DNA of 64,000 bases from Heterocephalus glaber (lineage: Eukaryota; Chordata; Mammalia; Rodentia; Bathyergidae), in the NCBI RefSeq assembly GCF_000247695.1, contig NW_004624800.1, positions 8,633,364-8,697,363 on the forward strand. The letters run 5' to 3'. Both the position numbers and the translations under genes were made by a program. The notes beneath the pieces were generated by a model. It saw only the letters and a list, made by a program, of their open reading frames with translations, did no database searches and was not told the origin of the DNA. Of the stretch, positions 1-10,320 are shown in pieces (the stretch's first letter is position 1; each line of letters begins with the position of its first letter).

Positions 1-30
1 GCCCTGGGTTCAATCCTCAGTACATACAAA
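1..30 (+). repeat. 3' end of an ID-type SINE, cut by window edge
   Basis: The first 30 bases carry the B-box region of an ID-like SINE (CCTGGGTTCAATCCTCAGTAC) followed by an A-rich stretch. The wording is closer to classical rodent ID or the ID half of B1-dID than to the ID subfamily found elsewhere in this window. The 5' part lies outside. Confidence 0.6.
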
Positions 31-3015
31 AGTATTTAATTAAGTAAGCGAACAAACAAATGTGTTTCCCTAGTAATATGATATTAAAAAATCAGAGTAT
101 TTAATCAACCAGTTAATTTTATTTCCAGATTTCTGAAAAGGTTCAAATTTGTTAGAGTTAGCTTTTTCTTGTGTGTGTGTGTGTGTGTGTACAAAGGCCC
201 AGATTTTTAACAGGTCTTGCAAATAAATACTCTAAAATAGTTTTAAAAATATGAACATATACATACCTATTTATTCGTAAGTAACTAACCATGTAATTTA
301 AATATGATTGAACATTTCTGCCTTGTAGGACTGTCCATTAAATAGATGTAGTAGTGACTAATTCCAGTCTGCTATCTGCTTACCATTCACCGTAAGGATC
401 AAAACTCTTTAAAAAATAATTAGAAACATGTAAGCAGTTTCTCATGATGGAGAAAAGTTTTAAAAAATAAAAAGCACTATGTCCATATTATAGTACATGT
501 GAATTTTTAGTATGTATCCACCAAAAAGTTGTGGTGTATAAGAAGTCATTCACTATTAATACTTCAATTTCCTACTTTGGTTCCAAATATCTACATTCCA
601 ACACCAGTAATTGAATTTGCCAAGCAAAATTGAATGCAACCTCCTAGCAAAAAACGGCTGGAATTTTTTTAATGTAATGTTTAATGGATTTCTGATAAGA
701 AATGCTTATATAAAATAATCCCTCTCTCTTCAACAGATTACCCTTGGGAAACCTAAGAACACTACAGAGAAATATGCAAATTAGAGCTTGTGGAATATGT
801 AAATGCAATGATTTGGGGAGGACAGTTTTACCAATTTGTATATGCTTTTCTTTTACATTGTAAAGGAAATTCTAAGTAGAAGGAAATGGCACTGTCAATA
901 AAGTATACATAATTCTATTACACTCAGTATCATCAAGCAGGATTAGAAGGTTTGTCTAGTAAGGTGCATTTAGCATTTCATGTCCTTGCATATTAAATAT
1001 TCAGATAAATCATGCTTTAGAAATCTTTTCAAGAGCTATTATAGTTTCATAATATAAGATTCATGACTTTAAAATCTTGAAAAATGTCATACTTCTCATC
1101 TACATGACTTTTTTTTGCTTATTTTCATTCTCATCTATATGACTTTTTCTTTGCTGACATTAATATAGTTTCTAATTATGTTAAAATAACTCAGTATCCA
1201 TGTGGACATTTAATAATATTATGATAAAATTACTCATATCATCCACTTCCCCAATAATTATAGAAATGAGTGGCATTGACATTTGTTAAAAATAATATTC
1301 AAGTGACTGAATTTATATTGTCTTCCATTCTTCTTGGGTAATTAATCATTATAGAAATGAGTAGAAAGTCAATCTTAAAATTACATTTACTTTTAAATCT
1401 TTGGACTACTTGAAACTTTTCATCTTATAAGGTATTGTCCATCAAAAAGCCATCCAATATTCTCTATGTCACAAAGTTCTTGTAAGTCCAATTTGTACCA
1501 TGTTAATAATAGCTTAAAGAAAATCTAAAATTTAGTTATCATTTTAGTAAACTTAAGCCTAAAAGGTATTTTTGTTGATACCATAAATACTAAATTTTAA
1601 TCACTTAATGCTTGTTAAGGCATAAGCTCTAAAGTATTTAATTACTTTTATTAGTCAATGACCTTTAGCTCTTTTAAAATACATCTATTTTTCATATTAG
1701 TAAAGATTAAAAAACTTCTGTCATAGATATAAAAATAGAATCATTATGTGGCAGGCTCACTGAGATTTAAATATATCTTGCAATATTTATATCGTATCAA
1801 ATTTGTTTTGCTTTTTAAGTATCATAATTAGCTCTCTATAGTTTCTTCTAGAAATACCATGGACCCTCGAGTTATGACCAGCCTGGCATACGAACAACTT
1901 GGGTTAAGCTGGAATTTTAGTTTTAACTTATGACCAAAGGCTTGAGTTATGACCTGAATGCTGGCCTCTTATACTTTCAGATGGTCTCAGATTTAGCCCT
2001 GAAAGAATCCTGGAGGGAACATTACAACATTCTTTCCTGTATAGGGTTAACTGAGAAATCCTGGGCCAATGTCTCTCTAAGGACCCTGAGATCTGCCTGT
2101 ACACAGGAGAGAGGCTTTGGAGGCTGTGCAGAGGAACCTGAGCCTTCAATTGACCAACTTGAGTTACAACCAGCCCTCAGGAATGAATTGAGTTTGTAAG
2201 TCAAGAGTCCACTGCAATCACTCAATATATAGCATAGTAATTTTAACAAGAAACACAGGATTTAAAAAAGAAACAAATTTAATAGCAGATAGGTAGAAAA
2301 AAGTAGAAATACACTCCTCATCATCATCTGAAAAGTTTGAGAGTTCTGCATGTAGACCCAATGTACCTTCCCATTTGTAATATTTTCTCTTCAGGAAGAC
2401 CTTTTCTCCCTGATCAAGAATTGGTATTTTATATATTACCAGAAGAGTCCAAAGCATCCTGAACAATTTACTCTCTTTAGACTTATTAACTTTGATCTCT
2501 TCAGTTCATCACAACATTATGTGAATATCTTTACCTGTTAGCACCTGAAAAGTAAAGTAAACTTCCAATAAGGCAGCCGTTCAGCACCCATCTTTATCAC
2601 TGACTTAGCAAAACCAGATAGGAGAGCATTTAAACACTATCTTCTATTTGAAGTGAAGACTTAATAGATGCAATTATTGCAAAATGGAGTTTAGAGTCTA
2701 ACTTGAAGCCTCTCAAATACTTTTATAAAATGCTAATCTGATTTTTGGATAGAAGCCACAGACAGAAAATGATGAGTGCTTCATTAGAAGAATATGTCAA
2801 TTCTTCAATTATTTACTCTTGGTTGGTCTGTTACTTGGTGAGCTGATCGTTTGGTCTATTCCACCCCCACCCCCCCGGACTTCAAGGAAAGTCACTTCTA
2901 CTCTCTTCTTCTACAATTGTTTTCACTATAAGCTGCCTTTGCCCACACCATCACTGCAGACTGGAACAAATGTAAACTATGTCCTCAAGAAGGGATGCGT
3001 TAAAAATCATCAGGT
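31..3015. other. Intron sequence without recognised gene
   Basis: AT-rich intronic DNA with no supported exon, RNA gene or well-defined repeat apart from (GT)10 at 171-190. Short open frames at 1928-2466 on both strands lack homology I recognise and look like chance. A diverged partial duplication of about 20 bp (CTCATCTAYATGACTTTTT) recurs at about 1096 and 1131. Confidence 0.6.
171..190. repeat. (GT)10 microsatellite
   Basis: Ten uninterrupted GT units lie in intronic sequence. Confidence 0.95.
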
Positions 3016-3092
3016 GGGGCCTGGGCTTTAGCTCAGTGGTTTCTCTGCCTGCTGCGCAGGTCCAAGGACCCGAGTTCGATCCCTGGTACCAA
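3016..3092 (+). repeat. ID-like SINE
   Basis: A tRNA-derived SINE that begins GGGGCCTGGG, has an A-box-like TTAGCTCAGTGG and a B-box-like GAGTTCGATCC, and ends at GGTACC. Its A tail has decayed. It lies 30 bp upstream of a second copy in the same orientation. Confidence 0.9.
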
Positions 3093-3121
3093 TCTGGAGA
3101 GCTTTAAAAAATTACAATGCT

Positions 3122-3207
3122 GGGGCCGGGGATTTAGCTCAGTGGTTCCCCTGCCTGCCTCGCAAGCTCAAGGAGCCGAGTTCTATCCCCAGTACCAAAA
3201 AAAAAAA
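3122..3207 (+). repeat. ID-like SINE with A tail and TSD
   Basis: A second head-to-tail ID copy, from GGGGCCGGGG to AGTACC plus eleven A. The repeated flank AAAATTACAAT (about 3108-3118 and 3203-3213) is its target-site duplication, so it inserted separately from the neighbouring copy at 3016. Confidence 0.93.
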
Positions 3208-4496
3208 TTACAATACTCCCTTACCTGAGAGCAATTAAATCCAAATCTGGGTCAAGATGTAAGTATCCGTGTGTTTTAGACCTCTGTCTATCCAGGGTTA
3301 AGAATCACTTTTCCATAAATGATGCCTGGAGCTTCAAATTATCTTAATTATGAAATGATGATTTTCCATAAAAAGGTATTTCCCCTGTTATTTGTTTCCT
3401 ATACATTATACATTCCAATGTATAAATATTCTTGGTATGCAATTATGTCTTGAAAGGAGTTATTTCTAAAGTACTGCCTGGGCAAACACATTTAATTATC
3501 CAGGCATTATATCCTTATTTCACATGATAGTTGCTATCATTAGGTACTGCTGTGGAAATGAACACCCAAGCTAGGACTTCTAAACTCTAGCAAGAAGAAA
3601 ATTACTTGAGTGCTTTAAAAATATAAACTCATGAAAGTGAGCCCTGATCTAGCTGAAAATATGCAACACTCTCCCTAATGCTGTGGGCAGAATTTAAAAA
3701 ATCATATATTTCTCCTCCTGCTCTTTTTCCTCCACCTCCTCCTCCTTCTTCTCACTTTCTCTTCCTCTCCTTCCCCTTCACCATTGTTACCACCCCCTTG
3801 TCTTCCTTTTTGTTTAATACGTACGACTTTACCTGATTTTGCTTATAGCTATTTTTAAATGTAGTTAAACTAAATAGATGCCTTAAAATTTAGCATTAAG
3901 TAATATATTCAAATGAACTTAATAATGGATTGAATATTTCAAATTTCCAATTTAATTGAGACATTTTAAGAGTGCATGGATAAAATTTTATGTTCTTCTC
4001 CAACAGTAAAATAGTGGTAAATATACATCTGTAAAATGACTTTAAAATGCCATTATAATGTGGCAATATTATTCTCTAACCACATATCACTGTTCCTACT
4101 TTTCTATTTTCCTCATAATTTTAATGTTTCATTTCAACTGAAGATTTCATTCTTCAACAAATCATCAGTACTTAATCATATTTTCTACTGACATGATTCT
4201 TATTTCATTGGTCTGGGTGCGACTAGCATGTGTATACTTTAAAACTTCTTTAGGTAATTTAAATGCATAACCTTGAGACCTATTGCCCTATTGAGTAGAA
4301 ATTGCCACCTAAAAAAAAATCTCCTCCATACTCAAAAAAATAAAGAAGCAAATGGTTTCTTGGTGGTTTCAAGAGATAAATCTTGACAACTGCATGTAGC
4401 TCAGAGGACAAGGGCTGGTTATATTTTAACATGTGAGTCCTTCACCATTTCCAAATATTTGCAACTCAATTCTCTGTCATTGCACTTCTGACAGCA
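3208..4496. other. Intron sequence downstream of the exon
   Basis: AT-rich intronic DNA. The only marked feature is a pyrimidine-rich low-complexity tract at 3711-3785. I see no gene or well-supported repeat here. Confidence 0.55.
3711..3785. repeat. Pyrimidine-rich low-complexity tract
   Basis: An irregular run of CTCCTC, CTTCTT and TTCCTC units, almost free of purines on the plus strand, in intronic sequence. Confidence 0.85.
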
Positions 4497-4502
4497 ACTT
4501 AC
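4497..4502 (-). other. CNTNAP2: Splice donor of the CNTNAP2 exon
   Basis: On the minus strand the exon ends ATCTGG and continues GTAAGT, a full consensus 5' splice site. Conceptual translation past this point quickly loses resemblance to the family, which supports the boundary. Confidence 0.93.
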
Positions 4503-4696
4503 CCAGATATTCCCATCCTGGTGGTAGGGTTTCCAATTCCTCCCTGTGTCACTGTATAGCATGCGGTATTGGGTCACCCAGTCTGAGCTGCTGTATCTTC
4601 CTTGGGTTCCAATGGCACTGATCTGCTTCCGATTGCCAAAGTCGACCTGCAGCCATTGATAATGGTCACTATCTGATGGAGACCATCCCCCAGCAC
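4503..4696 (-). CDS. CNTNAP2: CNTNAP2 exon (probably exon 3), discoidin domain segment
   Basis: The 194-bp exon starts in phase 1 (two bases complete a split Gly codon) and ends in phase 0 after a Trp codon. It encodes 64 complete residues, from [20 protein letters not shown] to [10 protein letters not shown]. This is part of the N-terminal F5/8 type C domain of Caspr2, a single-pass neurexin-family membrane protein that with contactin-2 organises potassium channels at juxtaparanodes of myelinated axons. The WSP, WLQVDFG and SDWVTQYR motifs are typical of that fold. The match to my memory of mammalian Caspr2 is near perfect across the exon, with one apparent difference (Gly where I recall Ala in SAI-x-TQGRY, codon at about 4612-4614). 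Other CNTNAP paralogues diverge more here, so the assignment is firm; the exon number rests on memory. As 194 is not a multiple of three, skipping it would shift the frame. Confidence 0.95.
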
Positions 4697-4728
4697 CTGA
4701 AGAGGGCACAGGAAAGAGGGGGAAAATG
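4697..4728 (-). other. CNTNAP2: Splice acceptor and polypyrimidine tract
   Basis: Read on the minus strand, a run rich in C and T (CCCCCTCTTTCCTGTGCCC) leads to CTCTTCAG directly before the exon. This is a strong 3' splice site, with the AG at 4697-4698. Confidence 0.92.
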
Positions 4729-5583
4729 AATATTTAAGTTGAAGTTCTGCATTTGAAAACAGATTATTTTGCATACCATAATTGGTCTTGTCAGTGCGGT
4801 ATTTCACGGGCTGTATTATGAAGTGTCCTTTATAGATGCCATTGAGACTTCAACTAATATTCTTCCAGCTGGGTAACATTGATTCTTTAACCTCTTTATG
4901 GTGTAATTATGTGCTCATTTTCTCCTGAGCAAATGTCTCCATAATTCCTCAATTAGATCTTATTAGTATATGTCAAAGTCTAATTGGCTGAGGGTTGATC
5001 AATTCACCATGAACTCTTTAGCTAAAATCGCTAGAAAAAAATATGTAACTATCTAAATCTTACTTCATGTAAGGTTTTATCTTTTAGTAAATTATAAAAT
5101 AAAGAAAAACTAAGCTCAACTATACTTCACCTTAAAGAGTTCAAAGTTCAAAAGTATTAATATTATAGCTCTTAAAATGAGGCCTAATCTTACATTAAAC
5201 CCCTGAATTCATAGGAGGTAAGATATACAGGCAATCAGACAATATGTATCACTTCGGGATACAAGTCATTTCATCTTAATCACCATATTTCGTGCAATAT
5301 AATTTGAATTATTAAACACATAAGATATCTTTTGGTAAAATTTTGTATTTAACTGGCAGATAGTAAGAATGTACAAATACTCACTAGACAAATGGCACCA
5401 GCATGAGCAAAAAGACTTTTTGGTAATATTTAACTATGGCTGCATACAAAGAAGTCACAAAAATATGGGATAATGCTTAGTGCTAAAGAGTACTAAAATT
5501 TTGGGGGTGAATTTAGTACTAGTGAAGAGAAATGATAAAAAAATGTAATAAATTCTCCAATGTGCAGTATATTGATATATGTG
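4729..5583. other. Intron sequence upstream of the exon
   Basis: AT-rich intron adjoining the exon. No gene, RNA or recognisable repeat is visible. Some of it could be conserved splicing or regulatory sequence, but that cannot be judged without alignment. Confidence 0.5.
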
Positions 5584-5595
5584 TGCCATATTTTC

Positions 5596-5682
5596 TTTTT
5601 TTTTTTTTGGCACTGGAGATCAAACTCAGGACCTTGTACTTGTAAGGGAGGCAGTGGCACCACTGAGCTAAATCCCTGACCC
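5596..5682 (-). repeat. ID-like SINE, minus strand
   Basis: The poly-T at the left is the A tail of a minus-strand copy. The body runs through GGCACTGGAGATCAAACTC to CCACTGAGCTAAATCCCTGACC. The flanks TGCCATATTTT (5584-5594) and TGCCATGTTTT (5683-5693) match at 10 of 11 bases and are the likely target-site duplication. Confidence 0.92.
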
Positions 5683-5833
5683 TGCCATGTTTTTATAATA
5701 AGGGATTTAAAGCCTGACAAAATAATTTATTCTTTTAAGGCTCTCATAACACACATCATTTTGTCAATCATCATAGGTATCTCATTTACTTAACAATGTT
5801 TATATGTGTTTTGTTTTGATCTAAATGTCCCCA

Positions 5834-5930
5834 GGGGTCAGGGATTTAGCTTAGTGGTTCTGCTGCCTGCCTTACAAGCCCAAGGTCCTGAGTTTGATCC
5901 CCAATACCAAAAAAAAAAAAAAAAAAAAAA
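5834..5930 (+). repeat. ID-like SINE with perfect 14-bp TSD
   Basis: The body begins GGGGTCAGGG and ends in about 23 uninterrupted A. A perfect target-site duplication, GATCTAAATGTCCC, lies at 5818-5831 and 5938-5951. The long tail and intact duplication indicate a fairly recent insertion. Confidence 0.96.
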
Positions 5931-5959
5931 GAATAAAGATCTAAATGTCCCAAACTCTC

Positions 5960-6285
5960 ATATGTGTGGAATTCATGCAAAAGTCATGCTCAGCAGTGGA
6001 TTGACTTACTGATGAGTTCAGAGCTGAATGTGCTGTTAGTAAGTGGGGCCTGGTTGAAGGTGGTCACTAGGGTGTGCCCTGGAACGGTGCTGTCTTGTAC
6101 CTGGCTCTTCCCTTGTCTCCTGGTTCTTGGCTGCCATGGGTTGAGCACCTTCTTCTCCACAAAATTCCTATGCCATCCTGTTACTGCCTGGGAATTGTCA
6201 ATCATGAACTGAAACTGTGAGCCAAAGTAACCCTCTCATACTTTAAGTTGTGTCCCAGTGATGAGAAAGTAACTGATAACTATGG
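5960..6285 (+). repeat. MaLR-like LTR fragment
   Basis: The segment GAACTGAAACTGTGAGCCAAAGTAACC, followed by TTTAAGTTGTGTCCC and GATGAGAAAGTAACTGATAAC, matches the 3' part of rodent MaLR LTRs, which end in this way. The open frames here on both strands (5964-6212) are incidental. The left boundary is uncertain. Confidence 0.65.
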
Positions 6286-6359
6286 CTTAGTTTTACTTCC
6301 AGTTACAATAGAATAGCTATCTAAAAAATTGTGAAACTAACAAATTAGTATATTAAATG

Positions 6360-7231
6360 TGTGTTTGCAGAGATTGGACAATAGGAACAGTAAGAACCTG
6401 ACCCACAGAGAAGATAAATGAAATGAGGCAAGTCTGGCTAGGGGTCTGGCTTTCCTTATGGTTTTTTTCTTGGTATGCCATGCAGAAGATCACAAACAGA
6501 GTAGAACAGTATCCCTGAGGTGGAGACAGATCAAAATTTGAAGTTAGTGAGGAATCTGGAAACTGTAGGAGATAATTCCAGAGAAGGGGCAGAATAGAGA
6601 AAAAACTCGGGAGCCCTCCTTGGGGATCAGAAAAGTCTGTAAAGTGTAGACCCTGGATCAATGTTATGCTGTACATCTGTAGACCAAGACTCCACAAGTC
6701 TATATAATGGGAGTTCTGAAATGAACAACAGCCAGCCAATGGTTGCAGCAGGCTGAGAGGATTTGATTTCAGACTAGATAAGACTGAGAAGCCTAGTTGA
6801 ACAATCCCTGTTATTCAAAAGATGTCTCAGAAAAGACATGCCCTAGACCAAGGGGTAATTAGTCCTAGAGTAAGGGCTACTCTGGAAACACTTGGACATA
6901 TTTACTAAGTTCAATCTGTCACACAAGTTATTTAACTTTTCTCAAACAATATTCAATGCTTCATCAAGCAAGGCCATGAAAGTTTAGAAACTGAAAGACT
7001 CTAATCCATAATGTCCAGTATAAAATTTTAAAAAGTAACAAGAGAAAAACTTAACTTTTATGGAGAAAGGAAAACATGACTCATAATCAAAGAAAAATCA
7101 AACTACACATGTGGACCCCCAAATAACAGAGATGTGGAAATTATCAGACAAAGAATTTGAAATGGTCAATATAAAGTAGTTCTACTATTTAAACAAACAT
7201 AAATATTGAAGAACAGATGCCAAACTGATGT
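6360..7231 (+). repeat. Old L1 (L1M-type) fragment, ORF1 side
   Basis: Stretches such as GACCCCCAAATAACAGAGATG and ATCAGACAAAGAATTTGAAATG (7113-7165) resemble the ORF1-side sequence of ancient mammalian L1. It is much more decayed than the L1 3' end that follows. The left boundary is a guess, and the 128-residue minus-strand open frame at 6353-6739 is probably chance. Confidence 0.45.
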
Positions 7232-7675
7232 GGTTTTTTAATGAAATGTAGTACTACTCAGCCATAAAGAACGAGAAACTAGAGACATTTATAGCTAAAT
7301 GGATGTATATTGAGGCCATACTCTTAAGTGAAATAAATAGGACACGTATGGGTAAATACTGAATAATTTCTCTAGCGTGAGAAACTGAAAGTGTAAATAA
7401 GGATTAAAATGAATAATTCATAATTTGAAATAGGAAAATGTCCAAAGGTGTAAGGGTGGTGGGAGAGAAGGGGAAAGGGAAGAAGCAAAAGGAAAAATCA
7501 TGAGAAACGAAAAAAAAATGGAAAGGAAATTTATGTAAATAGGGAAGGGTGCACAGGCAATGGGGAAAAAAATAAAAACTAAGACATATCATGTACAGGT
7601 ACAAACACCCAATGATAAATGTAAATGTATTGTATACCTAAAATGTACCAATAAAAGAATAATAAAAAAGAGAAA
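7232..7675 (+). mobile_element. 5'-truncated L1, 3' UTR end
   Basis: The segment CAGCCATAAAGAACGAGAAAC, a purine-rich tract at about 7440-7560 and the terminus TACCTAAAATGTACCAATAAAAG match the 3' end of the full-length L1 at 31570-32000 and the L1 at 36545-36850. It is a truncated insertion holding only 3' UTR-side sequence, placed at the end of older L1 material. Confidence 0.88.
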
Positions 7676-7767
7676 CAACAAAAGAAAATTGAAGTGGAAA
7701 TTTTCAAACATGAAATTATATCTAAAATAAATGGTTTACTGGGTAGGCTTTATAGATTAGACCCTGC

Positions 7768-8150
7768 TTAGTTTGGATCATAATGTCCCCTATGTGCTCA
7801 TGGGTTAGGGGGCTGGTCCTCAGCCTGTGTCACGAATGAGTGATGCCAAACATTAAGAGGCGAGGCTCAGCAGGAAGTCTTTCACTCCCCGATGGTGTAC
7901 CCTTAAAGGGGATGGTGGGACCCCAGCTACTTCTTGTTCCTCTTTACCTCCCTGCCCGCCATGAAGTGAGTAGCTTTGCTCTATTACATTTTCCTGTCAT
8001 GATGTGCTGCGACAGGCCCAAAACAAAAAGGCCAATAAATCAAGGACTGAAATAATAAAACCATGAGCTGAAATAAGCCTTTTCTCCTCATAAGTTGATT
8101 ATTTTAGATATTTGCTACAATCATAGACAGTAGAAAAACATAGATCCTGA
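7768..8150 (+). repeat. MaLR-like LTR (MT/ORR1-type)
   Basis: In order, GTTTGGATCATAATGTCCCC, a GGCTGGTCCTCAGCCTGTG segment, CGCCATGAAGTGAGTAGC, GACAGGCCC, CATGAGCTGAAATAAGCC and TTTTCTCCTCATAAGTTG follow the outline of rodent MaLR LTRs, including the AATAAA-like signal near the 3' end. These are non-autonomous retrovirus-like elements. No internal region is evident beside it, so it may be a solo LTR. Confidence 0.75.
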
Positions 8151-8331
8151 GAAGAAAAACATTGGTATGTTAGAACATAAGCCATAGAAGCCATCTAAAC
8201 TGAAGCTCAGAGATAAAAAGGACATAACAAATGAGCATCCAGTAACTCATGGGACAAGAAGTGCCTTAATAGTCAGTCATGTAAATGGAATAGTAAAAGC
8301 AGGAAGGTAGACCTTGAGAAATATTTTATAT

Positions 8332-8425
8332 ATCTATATATAAGAAATAATGGTTGAAATTTATATATTTTAATATATTTATATATAAGAAATAATGATT
8401 GAAACTTATAAACTCAAATATTTGA
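8332..8425. repeat. 45-bp direct tandem duplication
   Basis: TATATAAGAAATAATGRTTG recurs with a 45-bp period (TAAGAAATAATG at 8341 and 8386), followed by GAAA-TTATA in both copies. The unit is AT-rich, and two copies are present with a few differences. Confidence 0.85.
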
Positions 8426-9477
8426 AAATTTTGTTGAATTTCAACCCAGATAAACACAAAGAGAAACATGCCAACTCACTACATAATCATTTGGTAAGAA
8501 ATCATGTTAAAGAGTAAGTCTGTAATATCATCAGATAGCAGAAACTTCCCAGTGAAGTCAATGAAAGCCACAAAACAAAGGAACCACATAGGAAGACAAG
8601 AAGAAAAGGAAAGAAAAAGAAAGACTGCAAAACTGAATTCTATATCCAGCACAAATATCCTTTAGAAATAAAAGTAACATAGAAATATTTAAGACAAAAA
8701 TGGAGGGAATTAATCATCCCTATCTGTGTATATTAAGAAAGTTTTCACCACCAGGGAAATTTCACCGTATTGAAACTCCTATCTATGTGAAGAAATAAAC
8801 ACTGAACATAGTTCATCTGTCAGTAAATATAAAAAATTTGTCCACGCTTTTACATTTTAAAACATTTATTACAACAATGGTAATACTTAATTGGAAGGCT
8901 TCTTGCCAATGAAGAGATAGAATGTTGGACTATAAGTAGAAGAAAAGGTAGGGTGTGGGGCATAGAATACCGCAGTGAGTTCCTCCTGTCACCCCTAAAA
9001 TGATATTATTTGAAACCAGAAAACTCAATGAAAGGTCAGCCAACATCACCTGACTGTAAAAGGGAGATTTTGCAGGTAAAGGTGAAATTGTTTTCTGTAA
9101 AAGATAGAACAGTGAATGTTTTCTGTGTTGCAGGCCATACCACCACTGTGGGATCTACTAAATTTTGTTGTTACCTGAAGAAGTCAGAGAAAGTATATAA
9201 CGAAAGTGTGGCTGGGTTTCAATAAAAATGTATTAATAATAACTGATGGCAATCCTTTTGCAAGATCAACCTCTCAATAAATGAAATAGAAAAATCTGTG
9301 GATTTCATTGTATCTAAATACCTCTAGGAGCTTTTAGAAAAGATTTAAGTATATAGTGAGTGTGCACATATACTGCACATGGACCATCTGTAGAATTTGT
9401 GCATAAATTGTATGACAAATACTTCCTTAGTATCTAGTCTCATATCTTCAATCTACAGTTTTACTGCAATATTTTAA
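8426..9477. other. Intron sequence without recognised gene
   Basis: AT-rich DNA with no supported gene. An open frame at 9010-9225 has no family resemblance I can name. Confidence 0.5.
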
Positions 9478-10320
9478 AAATGCAAATCTCATCCTATTTC
9501 CTCCCTGATCAGTAACTTCTAGTTCCTCTCCATTGCCTAAGGAAATAAGTGACCCTGTCCTTCACACAGAAGTGGCAAACCTGGATGCACCCTCTGCCTA
9601 CCACACCTCTCTCTCCATGTATCCTGACCAGTATAACATAAGGATCAGTGTTCACAGTGCACATTTTACCATCTTCAGGGGGTGTGAGGCACCCTTCCAG
9701 CCGGCTTTCCTGATGAGAGGAAGAGGAACTCGCTCAACCACACAGAGTCCCCAGCAGACAGTCCTTAGCCATGATTCCTTTCTAGGAGTTTCCTGAGTTA
9801 AAAAGATTACTTTACCAAGGTTATGCCCCTCCCTGAGGTTGTGCAAATCCCATGACTGGACAACCTGAGGCCATCAAGGGCCAGAATCCTGCTCTGACCT
9901 GTGGAAAGACTGAAGTATTTTCACAGCTCACTACAGGATTGGTAGAGGCCTTTGCTGAGATTACATTGAATCTCACTTCTCCCTCTGACTATTTTTTGTC
10001 TCACTCCTTTCCTTCCCTACTTTTTTCCAACCCCAAAGCATTCCCTAGTGTACTTCCTATCAACTTTTCTCCATCTCAGTATCTGTGTCCTGCAGAATCA
10101 TGTCTGCTAAAAAACCTCCCTGGAACCAATTTCTTGGTGGTCCCCTCATTAGCAATAGGAGCTCCTTGTCCCTGCTTGGTAATTTGTGTTATTTTCATGC
10201 AGAGTTTGTGTCCTATTGTAGCGTCTAATAGTCTCTATAGCCAAGTGACACCCATGTGTCTCTTTCTAGAATGCATAAAATGTTGTAGGAACAGCAGGTC
10301 AATTTTTAGATGACAATATG
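9478..10320 (+). other. Less AT-rich block with a 153-codon open frame, unresolved
   Basis: This block is less AT-rich than its surroundings and has a 153-codon open frame at 9852-10313. The predicted protein has no recognisable domain, signal peptide or good membrane segment. The segment CTTTTCTCCATCTCAGTATCTGTGTCC resembles the tail of an old LTR or LINE-like repeat. I read it as decayed repeat in which a frame stays open by chance, not as a gene. Confidence 0.35.

Noticed and set aside
4574..4807. A minus-strand frame overlapping the CNTNAP2 exon in another phase
   Set aside because: The conserved protein sequence and splice sites fit the other frame only.
9852..10313. A 153-codon open frame as a candidate novel gene
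   Set aside because: It shows no domain, splice context, promoter or codon pattern, and its surroundings resemble decayed repeat. Evidence is not enough to call a gene.
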